From the NCBI RefSeq assembly GCF_020731355.1, contig NZ_JAJFZK010000001.1:186001-250000 (forward strand): a stretch of 64,000 bases of DNA. The letters are read 5' to 3'. A model generated the notes under the pieces. The model saw nothing but the letters and a program-made list of their open reading frames with translations, searched no databases and was not told the DNA's origin. The position numbers and the translations under genes are program-made. Of the stretch, positions 52,706-61,350 are shown one piece after another. The DNA comes from Bacillus sp. REN16. GTDB lineage: Bacteria > Bacillota > Bacilli > Bacillales > Bacillaceae_L. Position 1 is the first letter of the stretch; the number at the start of each line of letters is the position of its first letter.

Positions 52706-52736
52706 ATCCGCTCAATTGACTTGAGCGGATTTTTTC
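52706..52736 (+). terminator. Riboswitch-controlled terminator
   Basis: A perfect 10-bp stem ATCCGCTCAA / TTGAGCGGAT with loop TTGAC, then TTTTTC. The sequence GTTTCATC overlapping its 5' arm can alternatively pair with GATGAAAC at 52647, giving an antiterminator-like alternative. Confidence 0.88.
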
Positions 52737-52771
52737 TGTTTAGCGAAATATAGATAAGGGAGAGAAATAAA

Positions 52772-55060
52772 TTGAATATCACAACACAAGGGGAATTAGA
52801 TTCGATTCTACACTCACTTGATTATGCGGAAAGCACCTATCAGCTTGACACAACTGAAATAAGAAATAAACTGCAAGGTATGAAATTCTCAACATCTGAG
52901 GCGAACCAACATGCACTTTTTTACTCCTTAAACAAAATTGCCATGGATCAGCCCAATTGGACTTATTTAGCGGCCCATCTCTTTTTAAATGAGCTTTATG
53001 AAAAAGCGGCAACGAATAGAAACTACGACAGTTCTCAAAAATATGGGGATTTATTTGAATTGCTAGAGGAACTTTCGAAAAGAGGAATTTATTCGAAAGA
53101 TCTGCTAGACTCCTATACAAAGGATGAGATTACAGAGCTAGGGAAACTGATTGACCCTGCTAAAGATCACTTATTTACATACATCGGACTATTTTTATTA
53201 GCAGATCGATATCTTGCGAGAGACTATGAACGTAATATATTCGAGCTTCCGCAAGAACGCTTCATGATTATCGCTATGACATTAATGCAGCATGAGAAGA
53301 AAGAAACTCGCTTGGAACTTGTGAAGGAAGCCTATTGGGCATTAAGTCATTTATATATGACTGTTGCGACTCCCACTCTATCAAATGCGGGGAAAAGCTT
53401 TGGTCAATTGTCCTCTTGTTTTATTGATACAGTAGAAGACTCACTAGATGGCATCTATTTAAATAACTGGGATATTGCGAGGTTATCAAAGGACGGCGGC
53501 GGAATCGGTGTTTACTATGGAAAGGTTCGGGCGCTCGGCTCCGACATAAAAAAATTCAAAGGAAATTCCTCCGGAGTAGTTCCATGGATTCGACTCATTA
53601 ATGATACAGCTGTCAGTGTTGACCAATTGGGACAACGCCAAGGAGCGATTGCAATTTATCTTGATCTATTCCATAAAGATGTAATGAATGGATTCCTCGA
53701 TTTGAAGACGAATAATGGGGACGAACGTCGTAAGGCTCATGATATTTTTACAGGGGTTTCCGTACCAGATCTATTTATGGAAAAACTGCAACAGGTAGAT
53801 GAAAACGGCAGAAGTATTGGAGAATGGCACACTTTTTGTCCTCATGAAGTAAAGCAAATCATGGGATGGAAGGATGAAAAAGGGAATCCATTAGGACTTG
53901 AAGATTTTTATGATGAAGAAGATGAAAAATACTTCACCGAAAAATATATGGATGCTGTCAATCACCCACTATTACCACGTAAAACTTACCGTGCAATGGA
54001 TGTTATGGCTCGAATCATGATTGCCCAGTTAGAAACAGGAACACCGTACATGTTCTACCGAGATGAAGTAAACCGCAAAAATCCAAACAAACATCTTCTA
54101 GGAAAAGGGCGAACAGCGATTTTCTGTAGTAATTTATGTACTGAAATTGCTCAAAATATGTCAGTAACTGCAATTACTAAGGAGTATGTGGATGATGATG
54201 GAAATATTGTGATCATTCGTAAAGCGGGTGATTTTGTAGTTTGTAATCTTTCATCTATTAATCTGCCAAGAGCTGTTCAGGAAGATGTCCTTGAACGATT
54301 AGTTCGCATCCAGGTTAGAATGCTCGATAATGTAGTTGATTTAAATACTATTTCGGTTAAGCAAGCTGATATCACAAATAAAAAGTTTCGCGCGGTAGGA
54401 TTAGGAACATTTGGGTGGCATCACCTTTTAGCATTAAACGGTATTTACTGGGAATCAGAAGAGGCTGTACAATTTGCGGATAGGCTCTATGAGGATATTG
54501 CCTATTACGCGATTCAATCTTCAATGGAGCTTGCTAAGGAAAAAGGCGCTTATCCTAAATTTATGGGGTCAGAGTGGGAAACAGGAGCTTATTTTACTCG
54601 CAGAGAGTATACAGCTGAACGGTGGAACAAGCTTCAAGAAAAAGTGAATCAATACGGAATGCGCAATGGCTGGCTAATGGCGGTAGCCCCCAATTCATCG
54701 ACAGCTAAAATTGGTGGCTCAACTGACGGAATTGATCCTATTTACGCAGCTGAGTATGCGGAGGAGAAAAAGAATTTTAAATTTAAGGTAACAGCTCCTG
54801 ATATCAATCATAAGACGTATGAATTTTATCGAAAAGCACGACATGAAGTGGATCAAATCTGGAGTATTAAACAAAATGCAGCACGTCAGCGTCATATTGA
54901 CCAGGGGATTAGCTTTAATCTTTATGTTAGACACGATATTAAAGCCAAGGACCTTCTGCAGCTTCATCTAGAGGCATGGAAACAAGGATTAAAAACGACT
55001 TATTATGTCAGAAGTACGTCACAATCAGAAATTGAAGAATGTGAACTTTGCCACAGTTAA
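52772..55060 (+). CDS. Class I ribonucleotide reductase, large (alpha) subunit
   Basis: Reduces ribonucleoside diphosphates to deoxyribonucleotides. The 762 residues contain the redox Cys in SFGQLSSCFIDT, the active-site CSNLCTEI (Asn, Cys thiyl, Glu), the PNSSTAKIGGSTDGIDP loop and a C-terminal redox pair ECELCHS. No clear N-terminal ATP-cone is seen. TTG start with AAGGGAGAG upstream. It is longer than B. subtilis NrdE (700) and sits behind a cobalamin riboswitch, followed by the small subunit and a flavodoxin. Whether it is class Ia- or Ib-like cannot be decided by eye, so no symbol is given. Confidence 0.93.
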   Translation: MNITTQGELDSILHSLDYAESTYQLDTTEIRNKLQGMKFSTSEANQHALFYSLNKIAMDQPNWTYLAAHLFLNELYEKAATNRNYDSSQKYGDLFELLEELSKRGIYSKDLLDSYTKDEITELGKLIDPAKDHLFTYIGLFLLADRYLARDYERNIFELPQERFMIIAMTLMQHEKKETRLELVKEAYWALSHLYMTVATPTLSNAGKSFGQLSSCFIDTVEDSLDGIYLNNWDIARLSKDGGGIGVYYGKVRALGSDIKKFKGNSSGVVPWIRLINDTAVSVDQLGQRQGAIAIYLDLFHKDVMNGFLDLKTNNGDERRKAHDIFTGVSVPDLFMEKLQQVDENGRSIGEWHTFCPHEVKQIMGWKDEKGNPLGLEDFYDEEDEKYFTEKYMDAVNHPLLPRKTYRAMDVMARIMIAQLETGTPYMFYRDEVNRKNPNKHLLGKGRTAIFCSNLCTEIAQNMSVTAITKEYVDDDGNIVIIRKAGDFVVCNLSSINLPRAVQEDVLERLVRIQVRMLDNVVDLNTISVKQADITNKKFRAVGLGTFGWHHLLALNGIYWESEEAVQFADRLYEDIAYYAIQSSMELAKEKGAYPKFMGSEWETGAYFTRREYTAERWNKLQEKVNQYGMRNGWLMAVAPNSSTAKIGGSTDGIDPIYAAEYAEEKKNFKFKVTAPDINHKTYEFYRKARHEVDQIWSIKQNAARQRHIDQGISFNLYVRHDIKAKDLLQLHLEAWKQGLKTTYYVRSTSQSEIEECELCHS

Positions 55061-55074
55061 GGGGGAAAAAATAG

Positions 55075-56121
55075 ATGACAACTAATCAGCCAATAACGAA
55101 AATAAAATTATTTAATCCTGAGTTTCCAAACAAATCAACAGGGATTATAAATGGGGAAACGTCGGGGTTATTAAATTGGAATGATATTGCTTATCCCCAA
55201 ATGTATACTTTGTATCAAACCTTGCTTTCGAATTTTTGGAAAGCACAAGAAATTAATATGCAGGATGATATCAAGCAATGGGATCATTTAAGCCCTACTG
55301 AAAAGGATGTTTTTTTACGAATCAACACTCAACTCGCATCGTTGGATAGTTTGCAAACACCTACGATGAATCAGGTCATGGACTATGTTACGGACTCAAG
55401 CTTCAAAGCCATTTTCGCGGTTATTTCACAGCAAGAAGCCGTACATAATGAATCCTATTCCTATATTTTAAGTTCACTTGTGCAATTAAATGAACAAAAG
55501 GAACGATTTAATCAGGCAAAGGATGACCCGATTGTACGAAAAAGAAATCAGGTTATTCTTGAGTCTTACGAGGGGTTCAGGGAACTTCCTACACCAGAAA
55601 ACCTGTTTAAGCTTGCGATCAATTCTATTAATCTGGAAGGAATCTATTTTTATGCTGGTTTCGCCTTTTTCTATAATCTTGCGAGACAACAAAAAATGCT
55701 TAAGACTAGTACAATGATTAGCTATATTCAAAGGGATGAAATGCAGCATGCGTATTTCATTGCTCAATTTGTAAGAATTCTTTTAACGGAAAACCCGGAA
55801 CTCAATACGGACGAAAACAAGGATTATGTCTATAAGGCAATTGGACAGGCGGTGGAGCTTGAAAAAGAGTGGGCACACTATATTTTGAAAGATATTGATG
55901 GAATTGATTTAAATGAATTTGAAGAATATGTAGAATATCTTGCTAACAAAAGGCTTCGCCAGCTTGGGTTCCAAAATTTATATGAGGATAAGGAGAACCC
56001 AATGCCTTGGATTCAGGTGTTTAGTGATGAAATGATGAATGACACAAAATCAGATTTCTTCGAACAAAAATCACGGACCTACACAAAAGTATCCCAATCC
56101 AATGGGTTTGATGAGCTATAA
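55075..56121 (+). CDS. Class I ribonucleotide reductase, small (beta) subunit
   Basis: Carries the dimetal-tyrosyl radical. The 348-residue ferritin-like protein shows SQQEAVHNESYSYIL (Glu, His and the radical Tyr), SINLEGIYFYAGF (Glu) and RDEMQHAYFIAQF (Glu, His ligands). AAGGGGG precedes the ATG, 14 bp after the large-subunit gene. The flavodoxin gene starts 2 bp downstream, which suggests a supply of electrons or oxidant for cofactor assembly. Confidence 0.93.
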   Translation: MTTNQPITKIKLFNPEFPNKSTGIINGETSGLLNWNDIAYPQMYTLYQTLLSNFWKAQEINMQDDIKQWDHLSPTEKDVFLRINTQLASLDSLQTPTMNQVMDYVTDSSFKAIFAVISQQEAVHNESYSYILSSLVQLNEQKERFNQAKDDPIVRKRNQVILESYEGFRELPTPENLFKLAINSINLEGIYFYAGFAFFYNLARQQKMLKTSTMISYIQRDEMQHAYFIAQFVRILLTENPELNTDENKDYVYKAIGQAVELEKEWAHYILKDIDGIDLNEFEEYVEYLANKRLRQLGFQNLYEDKENPMPWIQVFSDEMMNDTKSDFFEQKSRTYTKVSQSNGFDEL

Positions 56122-56123
56122 CT

Positions 56124-56579
56124 ATGAAGGTTGGAATTGTGTATACATCGATTACGGGGAATACTGAGGAAGCAATGAAAATCATCACCCAGTATATGAG
56201 GAGGTATACAGGTAGCTGCTATGTCTATCGGGTGGAACATTTCCCTTACTATGAATTGGATACATACGATGCGATTATCATCGGGACCTATACTTGGGGA
56301 AACGGAGATATTCCGCATGAAATGATGAAGCTTTATCGTGCGTTTGAGGACTGTTCCCCAAAGGACATTGTAACAGGCGTATTTGGTACCGGAGACCAAT
56401 GCTATTCTCAATTTTGTGGGGCTGTAGATGAATTTCGCGATATGCTATATGTGCATTCGAGCTTGGCAGCAACTTTAAAAGTTGAACTAATGCCACAACG
56501 AATAGATGAACATCGATTTGATCGATTTGTCCGGATAGTAATGGAGCGAGTTAATAGTAAGCAGGGTATAACTGTCTAG
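56124..56579 (+). CDS. Flavodoxin
   Basis: A 151-residue FMN-binding electron carrier. The phosphate loop TSITGNTEEA, the FMN-stacking region GTYTWGNGDIP and FGTGDQCYSQFCGAVDEF mark it as a true flavodoxin (YkuN-like), not the shorter NrdI. It begins 2 bp after the small-subunit stop codon, so the two are translationally coupled. It may replace NrdI or reactivate the radical cofactor; this is inference. Confidence 0.88.
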   Translation: MKVGIVYTSITGNTEEAMKIITQYMRRYTGSCYVYRVEHFPYYELDTYDAIIIGTYTWGNGDIPHEMMKLYRAFEDCSPKDIVTGVFGTGDQCYSQFCGAVDEFRDMLYVHSSLAATLKVELMPQRIDEHRFDRFVRIVMERVNSKQGITV

Positions 56580-56601
56580 TTGTACCCTGTTTCATTTCAT
56601 T

Positions 56602-57732
56602 TCATAGTTTTAATCGCACACTTACAGCAATGCTAAAGGTAAATAATCCAATAAGGCTTACTATTAAAATCGGAAAGTCTAAGGCAGAAGCAAGTAATGC
56701 ACCAAGGCTTCCTCCAGTCATCAGTGTAAATGAATATACCGAAATTGCTGAGCCCCTTGCATGTTCACCAAGCTTACCAATAATGGATATAAGTGCGGGA
56801 TAAAGAAGAGATATTGCGGCAATGAAGGGTATGGACATAAAAGCAATAATCCCAGGTGTTCTTATGAAAAGGAGACTACTCAGGCTTAACACTACAAGAA
56901 ATAGACCCATTAATAATGTTCGACGATCACCAAACAGCCGTACCAATTTTCCTGTTAATAATGAAAAAGATGCACCAACTAATCCGAGCGCCCTTATTTT
57001 AAATATTATCTGTTGGTCGATTGAATAATTTTCATATAAGTATTGACTTATTCCATCATAGAACGAAATAAATGTCAGTAAAACTGAAAAAGTGATTAAG
57101 TAGCATATGATTAATGAAGGATTTTTCATAATTATAAAGAGATCTTGAAAGAGCGAAGTAGTAGCTTGTTTAGCGACTGGTACAGTTGGGAGGAAAAACA
57201 AACCACAGATGAAGAGGAAAAGATAAATAATTGCAAAGCAATAAAAAACATGTTCCCAGCCATAGAAATACGTAATGCTCGAACTAATAAGTTGACCGAG
57301 GATCCCTGCAAATAAGAAGCCACAGTTAATAAGGGCCAGCACGAGGGTGCGGTGTCTAAGTGGAAAAGCATCAAAGATATACGCAAATGCTACTGGAGGA
57401 AAGCTTCCCAAGGCAAAACCTTGAAGACTTCTAAACAAATAAAGTGATTTTTCATCAAATGAAAATCCCACTAATCCAGTGAAAAAAAAAGCTAGGATTA
57501 ACCCTAGAAGAATGACTGTTTTTCTTCCTATTTTTTCGGAGAGAGGTCCAAAGAATAATAACCCGCACGCATAAGAAAAGGAAAAAATACTACCTCCAAT
57601 CACTGCTTGCTCAACGGAAATATGAAGTGAGTCTGCAATGTTTTGATAAAGGGGAATAAATGTGTATATATTCGATGCAACAAACACACCCGTAATAATA
57701 AGTAATGACGCTACAAAAAATAAACGTTTCAA
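56602..57732 (-). CDS. Major facilitator superfamily transporter
   Basis: About 376 residues with 12 predicted helices. The helix 2-3 loop GPLSEKIGRKTVILLG is the MFS motif A variant, and a second similar loop (GKLVRLFGDRRTLLMG) begins the second half. It resembles drug or small-molecule exporters of the YgaY/AraJ type. TTG 57732 is preferred because GGTGGTGG lies 5 nt upstream; GTG 57741 is an alternative. Substrate unknown. It converges with the flavodoxin gene. Confidence 0.88.
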   Translation of the reverse strand: MKRLFFVASLLIITGVFVASNIYTFIPLYQNIADSLHISVEQAVIGGSIFSFSYACGLLFFGPLSEKIGRKTVILLGLILAFFFTGLVGFSFDEKSLYLFRSLQGFALGSFPPVAFAYIFDAFPLRHRTLVLALINCGFLFAGILGQLISSSITYFYGWEHVFYCFAIIYLFLFICGLFFLPTVPVAKQATTSLFQDLFIIMKNPSLIICYLITFSVLLTFISFYDGISQYLYENYSIDQQIIFKIRALGLVGASFSLLTGKLVRLFGDRRTLLMGLFLVVLSLSSLLFIRTPGIIAFMSIPFIAAISLLYPALISIIGKLGEHARGSAISVYSFTLMTGGSLGALLASALDFPILIVSLIGLFTFSIAVSVRLKL

Positions 57733-57829
57733 CCAGACCACCACCCATTTGTAACATATGCGTACTTGCAAAGTCTGGTCAATAAGACGTTGGATTTCAT
57801 AATGATTCTGAGAAGAATCGAAAAAATAA

Positions 57830-57872
57830 AACAGAGAGAAATAACTTTGGTTATCCTCTCTGTTCTATTTTT
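57830..57872. terminator. Terminator after the universal stress protein gene
   Basis: Stem AACAGAGAGAAATAAC / GTTATCCTCTCTGTT with a 4-nt loop. T-rich tracts flank both sides, so on the minus strand it ends the UspA transcript (TTTTATTTTTT follows). Confidence 0.85.
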
Positions 57873-57890
57873 TCTTAGAACTTTCTATGT

Positions 57891-58313
57891 TTAAGGAACA
57901 ATAGTCACTGGGCATGGGGCTTCATGAATAACCTTATAGCTTACACTTCCAAGGACCGTTCGTTTAATTGCACCCAGGCCCCTATAACCCATTATGATTT
58001 GAGCTACCTGGCTTTCTTTTGCTTCAGTGCAGATTTCAATTCCAGGTTCACCGACTCTTGTTTTTGTCTCCACGGAAACTGAAGAGTTCTTCGTTTCTGC
58101 CAATGCTTTTTCAAATGCAGCATTACTTTCTTCACTTTGATATGCACGGATTTGTTCTTGTGTAACAAAACGTTTTACATTAGGAGTATTATAACTTGGT
58201 TGAACATTTAGGAGTATGATTTCTGAATTATTTTCAACAGCTTGGTTTAAAGCGAATTGTAATGCCTTAATTGAATGTGTAGAGCCATCAACAGGTACTA
58301 AAAATCTAGTCAT
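57891..58313 (-). CDS. Universal stress protein (UspA family)
   Basis: A 140-residue cytoplasmic ATP-binding-type Usp. It starts MTRFLVPVDGSTHSIKALQF and has the nucleotide motif MGYRGLGAIKRTVLGSVS near the end, then HEAPCPVTIVP. AAGGGGGTC precedes the ATG. It lies between the MFS transporter and the Ca2+ ATPase, all on the minus strand, each with own end signals. Role in stress tolerance is known for the family, not specific here. Confidence 0.93.
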   Translation of the reverse strand: MTRFLVPVDGSTHSIKALQFALNQAVENNSEIILLNVQPSYNTPNVKRFVTQEQIRAYQSEESNAAFEKALAETKNSSVSVETKTRVGEPGIEICTEAKESQVAQIIMGYRGLGAIKRTVLGSVSYKVIHEAPCPVTIVP

Positions 58314-58467
58314 TGAAAAAAGACCCCCTTTGAATTGGTAGGATTGACCACTTACAAGTGGTTCGAGTTACCACATGCATAGAATCAATCTCTACCTTAA
58401 TTATAAATCTTCCTTACATTTTTTGTGGGGAGTTAACTAAATTGTCGAAAAAATAAAGAGTAAATAA

Positions 58468-61134
58468 TTACTTAGAGAAAATTCCTTTCCACCCTTTCGT
58501 AAATTCATTCCCTATAATTGGAACGATTGATAGTCCAAGAATGAGTAGCCAATCATTAACAGAAAGAAAATGAATACCAAATACATTGTTAAAAAACGGA
58601 ATGTAGACAAGTGCAACTTGAATGGCAATGCCTACACAGATTGCTGCAATCAAGTATTTGTTTGTAAACAGTCCAATCTTAAAGATTGATTTCCTACGAC
58701 TTCTAAGGTTAAGGGAGTGGAACAATTGTGAAATACTTAGTGTAATAAAAGCCATTGTTTGAGCATGAATTAAAGCATCTGATGTAATATTGCCATAATC
58801 GATTGACAAGATAGAGTTTGCTCCGGAATAGAAACGAAGGCCCTCCACAAATGCAAACAATGTGATAAAACCAATGAGCAAACCATTTAATACCGCAAAA
58901 CTGCCATTTCCCTGAGCAAATATACTTTCTTTTGGATCCCGCGGTTTTTCCGTCATCACATCAGGGTCATCTGGGTCCATCCCTAATGCGATTGCGGGAA
59001 GGGCATCCGTAATCAGATTTACCCATAAAATTTGAACGGCTGTTAGTGGAGCAGGTAGTCCAAGCAAAATACCAATAAATAAAGCAGTAATTTCTCCTAG
59101 ATTACAAGAGAGTAAAAATAAAATGGATTTCTTAATATTTTGATAGATATTTCGACCATGTTCAACAGCTGATACAATCGTGGCGAAGTTATCATCAGTA
59201 AGGATGATATCAGCTGCTCCTTTTGCGACGTCTGTACCTGTGATACCCATAGCTACTCCTACGTCGGCCTGTTTTAATGACGGAGCATCATTCACACCGT
59301 CACCTGTCATGGATGCGATATGACCATTATCCTTTAACGCTTTTACGATTCGCACCTTATGCTCAGGAGATACCCGTGCAAAAACACGAACATTTTTAAC
59401 TTTTTCTTGTAGCTCTACGTCACTTAGTGCATGAAGTTGCTGGCCGGTCAAAGTCTGCGCCACATCATTTGCTATACCAAGCTCGGCTGCAATTGCAAGT
59501 GCTGTCTTTTGATGGTCACCAGTAATCATAACCGTTTGAATTCCCGCATCTTTACAAAAGGCAATTGATGCTTTGACTTCCTCACGAGGAGGATCGATCA
59601 TCCCAACCAATCCGAGGAAGATAAGTTCCGTTTCTAAACTGTAATCAAAGCTCTCATTTTTTGATACCTTTTTCATTGCAACAGCTAGAACCCGCAAGGC
59701 CTTGTCAGACATTCTTCCTGTTGCTTCCTGAATCTTTTCCTCTTCTTCACCGGTTAAGGAGATAATATATCCATTCTTATAAATGGTTGTTACTCTTGGC
59801 AAAATGCTTTCCAAAGCCCCTTTCGTAAATGAAACAAAGCTTTCCTTATCTGTATGAACAGTTGTCATCATTTTTCGGTCGGAGTCAAAAGGTAGTTCGA
59901 AAATTCGCTTGAAGGTATCTTCAAGCTCCTCTTTATGTAAGCCGCTATTCAAGCCTGCTTGAACAAGGGCGATCTCAGTCGGATCTCCGGTACTTTGATC
60001 CTTCGTAACCTGTGCATCATTACATAATGTAATCCCATGGAATAATGGATGCTTTTGTGCGAGCTCTTGAGAAATGTCACCTATTTCCTTGTCACGATCA
60101 TCCATAAATAAGGATGTTACTGTCATTTTGTTTTGTGTAAGCGTACCGGTTTTATCCGAGCAAATCACACTGACTGCACCAAGCGTTTCCACTGCTGGAA
60201 GCTTGCGAACGATTGCGTGATGCTTAATCATCCGCTGAACACCCATGGCAAGGACAATTGTTACAATTGCAAGCAGACCTTCTGGAATGGCTGCAACCGC
60301 CAAGCTAACAGCAATAAGGAACATGTCTAATGGTTCTCTACCTTGAAAGTAACCTATGAAAAAGATGACAATTGAAACAATGATAGCTCCTAAACCTAGA
60401 AATTTACCGAGTTCGTCTAATTTCTTTTGAAGTGGGGTTGTTTCCTTTTGTTGTTGACCTAGCATTTTAGCGATCTTTCCAATTTCTGTATCCATACCTG
60501 TAGTTACGGCAACACCAATTCCTCTTCCATAGGTCGAAAGAGTAGTCATGAAAGCCATATTACGTTGATCACCAATTGAAGCATCACGTCCCGAGAGTAG
60601 AGATGCGTCTTTTTCAACTGGAACAGATTCACCCGTTAACGCAGATTCCTCGATTTGTAAATTTGCTGTTTCAACAAGGCGTAGATCAGCAGGGACATAG
60701 CGTCCAGCATCTAAAATGATAATATCACCTGGGACAATTTCTTCAGATGGAATTTCCCTTAGGCTTCCGTTCCTTTTGACAATCGCCTTTGGTGTGGACA
60801 TCTTTTTTAATTCTTCTAATGCTTTTTCAGCCTTTGATTCCTGAACAACCCCAATTATTGCATTGAGAAGGATTACAATGAAAATAATGGAAGCATCGGC
60901 AATTTCGCCAACTAAAGCCGAAATGACAGCTGCTGCAATAAGTATGTAAATTAACATGCTATTAATTTGATCCCAAAACATTACTAAAATCGAAGCTTTT
61001 TCATGATCTACGAATCGGTTAGGGCCAAACCTGCGAAGTCGTTCGTTGGCATCGGCCTCAGTAAGTCCATTTTCAATATTTGTAGCAAGTCCTGTTTCTA
61101 CCTCCGATATTGATTTTTTATACCAGTGTGACAT
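58468..61134 (-). CDS. Calcium-transporting P-type ATPase (SERCA/PMCA type)
   Basis: An 888-residue P2-type ATPase exporting Ca2+. The N-terminal cation-ATPase domain begins MSHWYKKSISEVE. TGES (ALTGESVPVEKD), phosphorylation site CSDKTGTLTQNK, MITGDHQKTA and TGDGVNDAPSLK are present. The ion-binding helix 4 has PEGLLAIV and helix 6 NLITDALPAIALGMDP. Length is close to B. subtilis YloB (890). ATG 61134 is used because AGGTGATG lies 6 nt upstream; the longer frame to 61299 covers the addB promoter region. Confidence 0.93.
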   Translation of the reverse strand: MSHWYKKSISEVETGLATNIENGLTEADANERLRRFGPNRFVDHEKASILVMFWDQINSMLIYILIAAAVISALVGEIADASIIFIVILLNAIIGVVQESKAEKALEELKKMSTPKAIVKRNGSLREIPSEEIVPGDIIILDAGRYVPADLRLVETANLQIEESALTGESVPVEKDASLLSGRDASIGDQRNMAFMTTLSTYGRGIGVAVTTGMDTEIGKIAKMLGQQQKETTPLQKKLDELGKFLGLGAIIVSIVIFFIGYFQGREPLDMFLIAVSLAVAAIPEGLLAIVTIVLAMGVQRMIKHHAIVRKLPAVETLGAVSVICSDKTGTLTQNKMTVTSLFMDDRDKEIGDISQELAQKHPLFHGITLCNDAQVTKDQSTGDPTEIALVQAGLNSGLHKEELEDTFKRIFELPFDSDRKMMTTVHTDKESFVSFTKGALESILPRVTTIYKNGYIISLTGEEEEKIQEATGRMSDKALRVLAVAMKKVSKNESFDYSLETELIFLGLVGMIDPPREEVKASIAFCKDAGIQTVMITGDHQKTALAIAAELGIANDVAQTLTGQQLHALSDVELQEKVKNVRVFARVSPEHKVRIVKALKDNGHIASMTGDGVNDAPSLKQADVGVAMGITGTDVAKGAADIILTDDNFATIVSAVEHGRNIYQNIKKSILFLLSCNLGEITALFIGILLGLPAPLTAVQILWVNLITDALPAIALGMDPDDPDVMTEKPRDPKESIFAQGNGSFAVLNGLLIGFITLFAFVEGLRFYSGANSILSIDYGNITSDALIHAQTMAFITLSISQLFHSLNLRSRRKSIFKIGLFTNKYLIAAICVGIAIQVALVYIPFFNNVFGIHFLSVNDWLLILGLSIVPIIGNEFTKGWKGIFSK

Positions 61135-61350
61135 TTGCATCACCTCTTTCAAAAAATAAAGTCTTCTTATTGAACTATATTGGAAGTACCTTACAAAAAT
61201 TATATCATTCCGAAAAATAAAGGATTGTGAGCGTTCTTTGACATTTCTAGAATCTGGATGTTCATACAATTCACCTGTTCGACAAATTTTTTGATACAAT
61301 TAGAAGATAAGAATTTGATTCGATTTAAACTCTCTTTAGGAGGTTAAAAT

